Below are positions 1 through 7,117 of a stretch of DNA of 29,693 bases, one piece after another. The translations under genes were made by a program, and so were the position numbers. The DNA is from Chloroflexota bacterium (lineage in GTDB: Bacteria; Chloroflexota; Dormibacteria; Dormibacterales; Dormibacteraceae): assembly GCA_005879675.1 (NCBI GenBank), contig VBJE01000186.1, positions 1 through 29,693 on the forward strand. Direction: 5' to 3'. The notes under the pieces were generated by a model, which was not told the origin of the DNA, did not search any database, and saw nothing but the letters and a program-made list of their open reading frames with translations. The stretch's first letter is position 1; each line of letters opens with the position of its first letter.

Positions 1-2127
1 GGCCAGGATGATGCTGTTCACGTCGTCGTAGCCGCTGATCGCGCCGACCGCGATGGTGGGCACTCCGGCGACGTTGCGGATCCGGTCCGCGAAAGGGGTC
101 TGGTAGCTCCGCCCAAACGTGGGTTGTTCGGACGCGACGGTCTGGCCGGTGGACACGTCGATGGCGTCCACTCCGTGGGCGGCAAACGCCCTGGCGACCT
201 CGACCGAATCCTCGGCGCTCAGTCCGCCTTCATGCCAGTCCACCGCGGACACCCGCACCGTCATCGGTTTGGCCGCGGGCCACTCGGCTCGGATCGCATC
301 GAAAACCTCGAGCGGGAACCGGAGCCTGTTCTCCAGGCTGCCGCCGTAACGGTCGCGACGCACATTGGTCAGCGGCGAGATGAAGCCGCCCATCAGGTAG
401 CCGTGGGCGCAGTGCAGCTCCAGGAGGTCAAAACCGCAGCGCGCCGCCATCCGCGCCGCGGCGACAAACTGCTCGAGGACGCTGTCCATGTCGCCGCGGG
501 TCATCTCTCGCGGCACCTGGCTGACCGGCAGATAGGGGAGAGCGGATGGCGCGATCAGGTCCCAGTTGCCGGATTCCAGCGGCTCGTCCATCCCTTCCCA
601 CATGAGCTTGGTCGAACCCTTGCGCCCGGAATGGCCGAGCTGGATGCCGATCTTCGCCATGGTGTGCTCGTGGACGAACGCGGCCAGCCGCGTGAACGCG
701 GCTTCGTGCTCCGGCCTGTACATCCCCGCGCAACCGGGCGTGATTCGTCCTTCGCGCGACACGCACACCATCTCGGTCATCACCAGGGCCGCCCCTCCCA
801 GAGCCTTGCTCCCCAGGTGCACGAGGTGGAAGTCCCCGATCAATCCGTCTTCCGCGGCGTACATGTCCATCGGCGACACGATCACCCGATTGGCCAGCTC
901 GAGCTCGCGAAGACGAAACGGCGTGAACATCGGCGGCGCGGGATTGCGCCCGTTGCTGAACCACCGGTCGACCTCGGCCACGAACTCCGGATCGCGCGCC
1001 TTGAGGTTCCAGTACGTCACGCGGCGGCTTCGGGTGAGCAGGTTGAAGGCGAACTGGAGTGGCTCCTGATGCGTGTACTGCGAGATGTTCTCGAACCATT
1101 CGAGGCTCGCCTGTGCCGCACGCTGCGCGCTCTCGACCACCGGCCTGCGTTCGGCCTCGTACGCGGAGAGGGCTTCGTCGACGCTCTCGTTTTCGTGCAG
1201 GCACGCGGCCAGCGCGAGCGCGTCCTCCATCGCCAACTTGGTCCCTGAACCGATCGAGAAATGGGCGGTGTGCGCGGCATCCCCGATCAGGATCAGGTTG
1301 CCGTCCCGCCACGATCGCGCGCGCAGTGTGGCGAACCGGATCCAGCGGCTGTTGTTGGCGAGCAACGGCTCTCCGCGCAGCGCCTCCGCGAACACCTCGG
1401 CGCAAAAGGCGATTCCCCGCTCGTCGCTCTGACCCGGTCGCCATGAGCGGTCGGCGGAGTCGACCTGGCCACTTCGCGTCCAGCTCCCTTCCTCCAGCTC
1501 GACGATGAACGTGCTCATCGAATCGCTGTACGGATAGGCATGAGCCTGCACTGTTCCAATGTCGGTCTCGGCGATGAAAAACTTGAACGCGTCGAAGACC
1601 AGCGGCGTGCCCAACCACATGTAGCGCGCGTGCCGTGCGTCGAGCCGCGGCTGGAAAACTTCGGGGCGCGCGTTGCGGGTGAGGCTGTTGACGCCGTCGG
1701 CGCCGACGACCACGTCGTATGACTCCTGAAGCGGTCCGAGGCCAGGCGCTGGAGTCCCGTAGTGGATCGCGACATCGAATTCCTGGCACCTCTCGCGCAG
1801 GATCGCGAGGAGACGCTGCCGGCTGATGGCGGCGAACCCGTGCCCACCCGAGGTCAGGACCTGGCCGTGGAAATGCACATCGATGTCGTCCCAGATCGCA
1901 AAGTCCTTCGCCAATCGCTCGTAGAAGGCCGCGTCAGCGTTCTCGATGCCGCCAAGCGTCTCGTCCGAAAAGACGACGCCGAACCCAAACGTGTCGTCGG
2001 CGGCGTTTCGCTCCCAGACCTCGATTTCGTGGCGTGGGTTCAACAGCTTCGCCAGGGTTGCCAGGTAAAGACCCGCCGGCCCCCCGCCGATGATCGCGAT
2101 CCGGAGCGCCGGCGCCGAGGCCCTCAG
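1..2127 (-). CDS. 2-aminobenzoyl-CoA (or salicylyl-CoA) monooxygenase fused to an OYE-type reductase, 3' end cut by the window
   Basis: Two-domain flavoprotein, 709 residues visible, C-terminus lost at base 1. The N-terminal half is a group A FAD monooxygenase: GGGPAG dinucleotide loop near residue 14 and a GDAAHTAHF second FAD motif near residue 280. The C-terminal half is an Old-Yellow-Enzyme barrel, starting near FTPFRLRELELANR and carrying HCAHGYL plus DRYGGSLENRLRF. This order is known from 2-aminobenzoyl-CoA monooxygenase/reductase and salicylyl-CoA 5-hydroxylase, which hydroxylate (and in the former also reduce) the ring of an aryl-CoA. The neighbouring CoA ligase, RidA-like protein and crotonase favour the aminobenzoyl-CoA route, but the substrate is inferred. 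No ATG, GTG or TTG exists in frame between an upstream stop inside the ligase gene and the FAD motif. The only conventional-like start is CTG at 2127-2125, overlapping the ligase stop as CTGA. Confidence 0.88.
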   Translation of the reverse strand, partial: MRASAPALRIAIIGGGPAGLYLATLAKLLNPRHEIEVWERNAADDTFGFGVVFSDETLGGIENADAAFYERLAKDFAIWDDIDVHFHGQVLTSGGHGFAAISRQRLLAILRERCQEFDVAIHYGTPAPGLGPLQESYDVVVGADGVNSLTRNARPEVFQPRLDARHARYMWLGTPLVFDAFKFFIAETDIGTVQAHAYPYSDSMSTFIVELEEGSWTRSGQVDSADRSWRPGQSDERGIAFCAEVFAEALRGEPLLANNSRWIRFATLRARSWRDGNLILIGDAAHTAHFSIGSGTKLAMEDALALAACLHENESVDEALSAYEAERRPVVESAQRAAQASLEWFENISQYTHQEPLQFAFNLLTRSRRVTYWNLKARDPEFVAEVDRWFSNGRNPAPPMFTPFRLRELELANRVIVSPMDMYAAEDGLIGDFHLVHLGSKALGGAALVMTEMVCVSREGRITPGCAGMYRPEHEAAFTRLAAFVHEHTMAKIGIQLGHSGRKGSTKLMWEGMDEPLESGNWDLIAPSALPYLPVSQVPREMTRGDMDSVLEQFVAAARMAARCGFDLLELHCAHGYLMGGFISPLTNVRRDRYGGSLENRLRFPLEVFDAIRAEWPAAKPMTVRVSAVDWHEGGLSAEDSVEVARAFAAHGVDAIDVSTGQTVASEQPTFGRSYQTPFADRIRNVAGVPTIAVGAISGYDDVNSIILA

Positions 2128-3737
2128 CTCCCTTCGCGCAGCCGAAAGCGCTGCAGCTTGCCGGTCGCCGTTCGCGGCAGCTCATCGACGAACTCGACCG
2201 CGCGAGGGTACTTGTACGGAGCGATCTGGCTCTTGACGAAGTCCTGCAACGTCCTGGCCGGCTCGGGGCCGAGCTCCGCACCGTTCCGGACGACGACGAC
2301 CGCCTTGACGATCATGCCCCGCTCCGCGTCCGGCACGCCGACCACGGCGGCCTCGGCCACCGCCGGGTGCCGGAGCAGAGCTTCCTCGACCTCCGGGCCG
2401 GCGATGTTGTAGCCCGCGGAGATGATCATGTCGTCGGCGCGCGCCTGGTAGCGAAAGTAGCCGTCGCCGTCGCGCACGTACACGTCGCCGGTGACGTTCC
2501 AGCCGTCCTGGACGTATGTGGCCTGCCGGTCGCCCCTCAGGTACCGGCAGCCCGTCGGCCCTTTCACCGCGAGCCGTCCCAGCTCACCATCGGGGACCGC
2601 CCTCCCGTCCGGATCCTGGACCTCCGCCACATAGCCCGGGACCGCTCGGCCGGTGCTCCCGGGCCGGACATCGTCGCCGGCGGCCGAGATGAAGATGTGC
2701 AGCATCTCGGTGGAGCCGATGCCATCGATGACCCGCACGCCGCATGCGTCGTGGACCGCCTCCCAGGTCGCCTGGGGCAGGGTCTCGCCCGCGGACACGC
2801 ATGCGCGCAGCGAGCTGAGGTTGGCTGACGCCAGGTCGGGCAGCATCGCCCGGTAGGCGGTCGGTGCGGTGGCGAGCACGGTGACGCCCCGGCGTTCAAC
2901 CGCCTCGAGCAGGCGCGCCGGCGAGGGTTGCTCGAGCAGATACACCGCCGCGCCGGCCCTCAGCGGAAAGACGACGCTCTGACCGAGCCCGAACGTGAAG
3001 GCCAGCGGTGGGCTCGCGGCGAAGAGGTCATCCGGTGTCGGCCTCAGCACATGGCGAGAGAACGTGTCCGCGATCGCGAGGACGTCGCGATGGAAGTGCA
3101 TAGTCGCCTTCGGTTTTCCCGTCGTGCCCGAGGTAAAGGCGAGCATGCACACGTCGTCGGCGGCAGTCGCGACGTTCTTGAATCTGGGCTGTTTGGTGGC
3201 TGCAACTTTGGTGAGGTCGTCCGGGTCGTCCCCCCCGTAGGTGAAGATCTGGAAGCCGTCTGGTGCGGCGGCGTCCAGGTCTTTGAGGAATCGGTGGTCG
3301 CAGATCGCCATCGTCACGTCGGCGATGTCCACGATCGTCTCCAGCTCACCCGACCGAAGCAGCGGCATCGTGGTCACCGCGACTCCGCCCGCCTTGATGA
3401 CGCCGAACCAGCTCGCGACAAGCCATGGGTTGTTCGGGCCACGGAGCAGCACTCGATTGCCAGGCACCAGGCCCATCTCGTGCACGAGCGCGCCCGCGAT
3501 CTGGTTCGACCTGGCCAGAAGGTCCGCGTAGGACCATTCCTCGGTGTCGCTCACGATGCAGCGCCTGGCGCCGGCTCCGGACTGGACGTGGCGGTCCAGC
3601 AGCTCGCCCGCGCAGTTGAGCGAGGCGGGGTATCGGAGCTCGGGGAGGGTGAACAGAAACTCCGGCCACGTCTCCGGTGGAGGGAGGTTGTCCCGGGTGA
3701 AGGTATCGACATGCGCCGATCGTGTGATCTGCGTCAA
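2124..3737 (-). CDS. Aryl-CoA ligase, probably 2-aminobenzoate-CoA ligase (ANL superfamily)
   Basis: 537-residue acyl/aryl-CoA synthetase that would activate an aromatic acid with ATP and CoA in the cytoplasm. Visible motifs are the phosphate-binding loop LAFTSGTTGKPKATMH near residue 200, the TGD motif (NVTGDVYVRDGDGYF), the hinge region following it, and the C-terminal catalytic lysine in PRTATGKLQRF. The N-terminus (SAHVDTFTRDNLPP) resembles that of 2-aminobenzoate/benzoate-CoA ligases. The start is TTG at 3737, preceded by AGGGAGG at a spacing of about 4-5 nt, so it has a leader and a good ribosome site. The stop overlaps the CTG start of the fused monooxygenase downstream, indicating a two-gene operon that makes and then attacks the aryl-CoA. 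Exact substrate (2-aminobenzoate, salicylate or benzoate) cannot be told from motifs alone. Confidence 0.88.
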   Translation of the reverse strand: MTQITRSAHVDTFTRDNLPPPETWPEFLFTLPELRYPASLNCAGELLDRHVQSGAGARRCIVSDTEEWSYADLLARSNQIAGALVHEMGLVPGNRVLLRGPNNPWLVASWFGVIKAGGVAVTTMPLLRSGELETIVDIADVTMAICDHRFLKDLDAAAPDGFQIFTYGGDDPDDLTKVAATKQPRFKNVATAADDVCMLAFTSGTTGKPKATMHFHRDVLAIADTFSRHVLRPTPDDLFAASPPLAFTFGLGQSVVFPLRAGAAVYLLEQPSPARLLEAVERRGVTVLATAPTAYRAMLPDLASANLSSLRACVSAGETLPQATWEAVHDACGVRVIDGIGSTEMLHIFISAAGDDVRPGSTGRAVPGYVAEVQDPDGRAVPDGELGRLAVKGPTGCRYLRGDRQATYVQDGWNVTGDVYVRDGDGYFRYQARADDMIISAGYNIAGPEVEEALLRHPAVAEAAVVGVPDAERGMIVKAVVVVRNGAELGPEPARTLQDFVKSQIAPYKYPRAVEFVDELPRTATGKLQRFRLREGS

Positions 3738-3760
3738 ATGCCCTCCCTGTTCCTCGGCCT

Positions 3761-3767
3761 GATACTA
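3761..3767. promoter_or_regulatory. Shared bidirectional -10 element between the ligase and ridA-like genes
   Basis: The heptamer GATACTA reads GATACT on the plus strand and TAGTAT on the minus strand. The two bases most important in a -10 box (A at position 2, T at position 6) fall on the same two base pairs, 3762 and 3766, for both strands. On the plus strand the box lies 6 nt before the RidA-like ATG (leaderless type). On the minus strand it lies about 24 nt before the ligase TTG, leaving room for the AGGGAGG ribosome site. Prediction from sequence only. Confidence 0.5.
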
Positions 3768-3772
3768 CCTTC

Positions 3773-4183
3773 ATGCAGTCGACCGGTCGGCCCCGCAATG
3801 TCAACCCCGGAGACCTGGGGCCGGCGCGCGGCTTCTCGCATGCGACCGTCGCCGGCGACACGGTGTGGCTGGGCGGTCAGGTCGGATCCGACGCAAGCGG
3901 CAAGATCGTCGAGCCGGGCGAGCTCGTGGCTCAGTACGCCCGCGCCATTCGGAACGTCGCGGTCGCCTTGCGCGCGGCCGGCTTCGAGCCCCAGGACACC
4001 GTGAAGCTCACGTACTACGTCACCGACCTGAACCTCTACCGCCAGAACCTGGGTGCGATCGGGACGGCACATCGCGAGGTGTTCGGCCGCCACTACCCGG
4101 CGTCGACGCTGGTCGAGGTGAGCTCCCTGTTCGACCCGGCCGCGATGGTCGAGGTCGAGGCGGTCGCGGTACGGCAGCGATGA
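3773..4183 (+). CDS. RidA/YjgF-family protein lacking the catalytic arginine
   Basis: 136-residue RidA-fold protein, full length for the family. Canonical RidA hydrolyses reactive enamines and imines, using an arginine in a P-A-R-S-C-V-E-V context. Here the aligned segment reads PASTLVEV, so serine 111 replaces that arginine, as in the non-archetypal Rid subfamilies. The glutamate-containing VEVEAVA end is kept. The gene is divergent from the ligase (35-bp gap) and its stop overlaps the crotonase start by ATGA. Similar Rid-like genes occur in aminobenzoate-CoA clusters, and ring reduction there makes an enamine-type intermediate, so a role in deamination or protection of that intermediate is a reasonable inference. 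A GATACT -10-like box 6 nt before the ATG and the absence of a ribosome site suggest leaderless translation. Confidence 0.87.
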   Translation: MQSTGRPRNVNPGDLGPARGFSHATVAGDTVWLGGQVGSDASGKIVEPGELVAQYARAIRNVAVALRAAGFEPQDTVKLTYYVTDLNLYRQNLGAIGTAHREVFGRHYPASTLVEVSSLFDPAAMVEVEAVAVRQR

Positions 4184-4980
4184 ATCGGTGGCGGCATTTC
4201 GACTATGACGAGACCGACGGTGTCGCGACGCTCACCTTTTCGAGGCCCGAGCGGCTCAACTCTCTGACCTTCGACATCTACGCCGATATCCGCGACCTCA
4301 CACGCGAGCTTCGAGCTCGTGCCGAAGAGGTCCGGGTGCTCGTGATCCGGGGCCAGGGCCGCGGATTCTGCTCTGGAGGGGATGTCGACGAGATCATTGC
4401 CCAGCTCCTGAAAAGAGCGACACGCGACGTGTACGAGTTCGCGCGCATGACCGGCGAATGCGTGCGCAATCTTCGCGAGATGCCTCAGCCTGTGATCGCC
4501 GCGGTCAACGGAGTGGCCGCGGGGGCCGGCGCCGTCCTCGCCGCCGCCGCCGACATTCGCATCCTGGCGGAGTCCGCCAGCTTCCGCTTTCTCTTCACCA
4601 GCGTCGGCCTCTCGGGTGGTGACATGGGCATCTGCTGGTTGCTCCCGCGAATCGTCGGCCTGGGCCGGGCAACGGAGGCGCTCCTGCTCGGGGGAAAGAT
4701 CGGCAGTCATCAAGCCGAGGCCTGGGGTCTCGCCTCCAGGGTCGTGGCCGACGATCAGCTGGACGTCGCCGTGAGCGACTACGTGACTCGCTTGAAGGAG
4801 CTTGCCCCGTGGGGCCTCGCGATGACCAAGGAGATGGTCAACCGCGGGGCGTCAACCGACTACTCCACCGCGGTTGAGATGGAGGCCTTCACGCAGACAT
4901 TGCTGATGACCGCCGAGGACTTCCGCGAGTTCCACGCCGGCTTCATCGGCAAGCGCAAACCTGCCTATCGCGGTCGCTGA
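4180..4980 (+). CDS. Enoyl-CoA hydratase/isomerase family (crotonase) protein
   Basis: 266 residues, full length for a crotonase. The oxyanion-hole segments are seen in RGFCSGGDVDE and in the AAVNGVAAGAG region, and the C-terminus ends with IGKRKPAYRGR. Both glutamates of classical enoyl-CoA hydratase look substituted: GCELA-type is here GAVLA, and the second glutamate region reads FTSVGLSGGDMG, where an aspartate could act instead. It therefore probably processes a ring-derived CoA thioester and is unlikely to be a simple fatty enoyl-CoA hydratase. The start is the ATG at 4180, which overlaps the RidA-like stop (ATGA). A longer open frame beginning at 3865 lies inside the RidA-like gene and is not used. 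Position in the aryl-CoA cluster suggests a hydration or ring-opening step; the exact reaction is unknown. Confidence 0.88.
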   Translation: MNRWRHFDYDETDGVATLTFSRPERLNSLTFDIYADIRDLTRELRARAEEVRVLVIRGQGRGFCSGGDVDEIIAQLLKRATRDVYEFARMTGECVRNLREMPQPVIAAVNGVAAGAGAVLAAAADIRILAESASFRFLFTSVGLSGGDMGICWLLPRIVGLGRATEALLLGGKIGSHQAEAWGLASRVVADDQLDVAVSDYVTRLKELAPWGLAMTKEMVNRGASTDYSTAVEMEAFTQTLLMTAEDFREFHAGFIGKRKPAYRGR

Positions 4981-5021
4981 AGCTGGATGGCGTCAGCGAA
5001 TCGGTAGCTCGGGCAGCGACA

Positions 5022-5225
5022 TCAGCAGCGCCCCACGCACGCGGTCGAACCGCCGGCGGCGGCGAGCCCGAATCCGACGATCGTCCCGAGCACGAGAAGA
5101 CAGCCGAGACCCATGCCGGTGAACCGAAGGCGGTTACCGAAGCGCTTGTGCCGCCGCGCGACCGCTCCGAGCGTGAACAGAACCACGCCGGTCACGAGCG
5201 CCACTCCGAGCACCCCGAGATTCAC
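5022..5225 (-). CDS. Small hypothetical membrane protein, two predicted TM helices
   Basis: 67 residues. Two hydrophobic stretches (about residues 4-21 and 37-58) flank a basic loop with RRHKRFGNRLR, and the C-terminus ends in CVGRC. I do not recognise a family. The GTG start at 5225 has no ribosome site, but CACAAT (minus strand, 5237-5232) lies exactly 6 nt before it, matching the leaderless arrangement seen elsewhere in the window and supporting a real gene. It is divergent from the R2lox gene with a 47-bp gap. Confidence 0.55.
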   Translation of the reverse strand: MNLGVLGVALVTGVVLFTLGAVARRHKRFGNRLRFTGMGLGCLLVLGTIVGFGLAAAGGSTACVGRC

Positions 5226-5272
5226 GCCCGAATTGTGCTCCGGATTTGATCGCGGGCTAGACTGGCCCCATC

Positions 5273-6223
5273 GTGTCCGCCGGCTTCGCGCGCGACCGCT
5301 ACGCCACCATCTCGGGTCGCGGCCTGGACTGGGAATCGGTCCCGATGCGCCTCTTCCAGAAGGCCAAAAGGCTCGGCACCTGGGATCCGCAGGCCATCGA
5401 CTTCACCCACGACAGGGCGGACTGGGAAAGCTTCGATGACACCGAGCGCGACTTCCTCCTCCGCACCCTGACCCTCTTCCAGGCCGGCGAGGAGGGCGTC
5501 ACCAGCGACCTCCTGCCCCTGATCATGGCCGTCGCCGACGAAGGCCGCCTCGAGGAGGAGATCTACCTCACGTCCTTTCTATGGGAGGAGGCCAAGCACG
5601 TCGAGTTCTTCCGCCGCTGGCTCGATCAGATCGCGCTCGCGACCGGCGACCTCGAAAGCTATCTCACGCCGAGCTACCGCACCCTTTTCCTCGTCGAGAT
5701 GCCGCAAGCGCTCAGCGCCCTCAAGGCCGACAAGTCGACCGAGGCGCAGATCCGGGCCTCGGTCACCTACAACATGATCATCGAAGGCGTGCTCGCCGAG
5801 ACCGGCTACCACGGATTCCGCCAGTCTCTCGAGGCCAACCACAAGCTCCCCGGATTGCTCGAAGGCGTCAGGTACATCTCCCGCGACGAGAGCCGGCACA
5901 TCCGCTACGGCGTCTTTCTCCTCAACCGCCTCATCAACGCGTCCCCAACAGGCTGGGAGGTCATGAACCAGCGCATGAACGAGCTCCTCGGACCTGCGCT
6001 CGGAGTGGTCAGCGAGTTCTGGGAGCACTACGACGACGAGCACGGGCCCTTCGGCCAGCGCATGCAGACGTACATCGACTTCGCCAGCACCCAGTTCGAC
6101 AAGCGGATGAAGGTGCTCGAACGCGACCGCGGGAAATCCTTCGACGAGATCGTCAAGGCCGCCGTGGCCGACATCAGCACCGACATCTCGGAGGAAGAGC
6201 TTGTCCACGCTCCGGCGCCCTAG
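5273..6223 (+). CDS. R2-like ligand-binding oxidase (R2lox), Mn/Fe ferritin-like protein
   Basis: 316 residues. The six metal ligands of R2lox are all present: E73 (AGEEGV), E106 and H109 (WEEAKH), E171 (NMIIEG), E206 and H209 (DESRH). The residues that form the family's Val-Tyr ether crosslink are also present, as V76 and Y166, each with the same +4 numbering offset from the characterised proteins as the ligands. The family assembles a heterodinuclear Mn/Fe site, binds a long-chain fatty acid, and performs two-electron oxidation on an unknown substrate. It is not a ribonucleotide reductase subunit, although often annotated as one. The start is GTG at 5273; TAGACT at 5258-5263 is a possible -10 giving a very short leader. 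It leads a plus-strand run that includes Nei and lipid enzymes. Confidence 0.9.
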   Translation: MSAGFARDRYATISGRGLDWESVPMRLFQKAKRLGTWDPQAIDFTHDRADWESFDDTERDFLLRTLTLFQAGEEGVTSDLLPLIMAVADEGRLEEEIYLTSFLWEEAKHVEFFRRWLDQIALATGDLESYLTPSYRTLFLVEMPQALSALKADKSTEAQIRASVTYNMIIEGVLAETGYHGFRQSLEANHKLPGLLEGVRYISRDESRHIRYGVFLLNRLINASPTGWEVMNQRMNELLGPALGVVSEFWEHYDDEHGPFGQRMQTYIDFASTQFDKRMKVLERDRGKSFDEIVKAAVADISTDISEEELVHAPAP

Positions 6224-6317
6224 CGCTCTAGAGCCAAGGCAGGCGATCCCGATCCTCGCCCTGCAGCTCCTCGCCGGAATCGCGGCCGCCACGCCCGTCT
6301 TCGTGCTCGGTTTGTAA
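6201..6317 (+). CDS. Putative 38-residue single-pass membrane microprotein
   Basis: Short open frame starting at TTG 6201, with GGAGG 6 nt upstream, one of the best ribosome sites in the window. The product has a basic N-terminus (STLRRPSALEPRQ), then a hydrophobic segment from about residue 16 to the end (ending TPVFVLGL), and stops at TAA 6315-6317. It overlaps the last 23 nt of R2lox in another frame and ends 12 nt before the nei ATG. No family recognised. The case rests on the ribosome site, the predicted helix and the operon-like spacing. It could still be chance. Confidence 0.45.
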   Translation: MSTLRRPSALEPRQAIPILALQLLAGIAAATPVFVLGL

Positions 6318-6329
6318 CGCAACGGGCTG

Positions 6330-7106
6330 ATGCCCGAGGGCGACACGATATGGCGACTCGCGGCGCAGCTCCGCCAGGGGCTCCAGGGCAAGCGAGTGAC
6401 CGCCGCCAGGCCTGATCGTCTCAAGCGCCTGGCCGGGACGACCATCACCGACGTCCAGCCGGTCGGCAAGCACCTCCTGATTCGTTTCGACAACGGCCTC
6501 GCCATCCACTCCCACATGCGCATGCAGGGCGCATGGCACCTTTACAGGCGCGGCGAGCGGTGGCGCCGTCCCGCCTGGCAGGCGAAGGCTCTGCTCGAGA
6601 CCGAGGACGTCGTCGCCGTGTGTTTCGCCGCGCCGGTGATCGACCTGGTGCGGGACGAGCAGACCAAGGTCGGCCACCTCGGCCCCGACATCCTGAGCGA
6701 CACCTGGTCGATCGCGGAGGTGATGGAAAGGGCCGGGAAGGCGGGCCGCAAACCAATCGGCGAGCTCCTCCTCGACCAGCGCATCACCGCGGGCATCGGC
6801 AACGTCTATCGCTGCGAGGCGCTGTGGCAGCGCCGCATCAACCCCTGGACGCCGACCGGCGAAATCAAGGATCAAGACCTGGAAGCCCTGTTCGAGGCCG
6901 CGCGAGGCGCCATGCGGTCGAACCTGAAACCCACCACGGAACCCACGAGACGAAGTGGCTTTCCCGGCTACGGCCGAGGCGCCGTCCATGGCCGCGGAGG
7001 CCGGCCCTGCCCGCGCTGCGGATCTCGGATCAAGGTCAAAGCGCAGGGCGAGCACGCGCGGCTCACCTACTGGTGTCCCGCGTGTCAGCCGGGGCCTGAA
7101 CGTTGA
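6330..7106 (+). CDS. nei: Endonuclease VIII-like DNA glycosylase (Fpg/Nei family)
   Basis: 258 residues. It starts with MPEGDT: after removal of Met, the N-terminal proline is the Schiff-base nucleophile and Glu3 the catalytic acid. A conserved lysine follows in PVGKHLLI (residue 47), the helix-two-turn-helix is seen in LLDQRITAGIGNVYRCEALW, and a zinc finger of the form CPRC...CPAC closes the protein. These features are typical of the Nei branch, which removes oxidised pyrimidines and cleaves the abasic site. The ATG at 6330 follows the microprotein stop by 12 nt, and the DUF1206 gene follows 11 nt later, so it is probably co-transcribed. Pairing with an oxidase (R2lox) is suggestive of oxidative stress but not proof. 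Confidence 0.92.
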   Translation: MPEGDTIWRLAAQLRQGLQGKRVTAARPDRLKRLAGTTITDVQPVGKHLLIRFDNGLAIHSHMRMQGAWHLYRRGERWRRPAWQAKALLETEDVVAVCFAAPVIDLVRDEQTKVGHLGPDILSDTWSIAEVMERAGKAGRKPIGELLLDQRITAGIGNVYRCEALWQRRINPWTPTGEIKDQDLEALFEAARGAMRSNLKPTTEPTRRSGFPGYGRGAVHGRGGRPCPRCGSRIKVKAQGEHARLTYWCPACQPGPER

Positions 7107-7117
7107 CCTAACGTCAT

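Noticed and set aside
124..1248. 374-residue plus-strand open frame
   Set aside because: It is the complement of the fused flavoprotein; its His/Arg-rich composition has no domain pattern, while the minus strand gives clear FAD and OYE motifs.
428..1789. 453-residue minus-strand open frame
   Set aside because: It is a shifted frame of the flavoprotein gene, rich in Arg/Gly/Ala without motifs.
5022..5225. Overlapping plus-strand frame 5113-5439
   Set aside because: It runs into R2lox in the wrong frame and shows no motif; the minus-strand membrane protein is the better reading.
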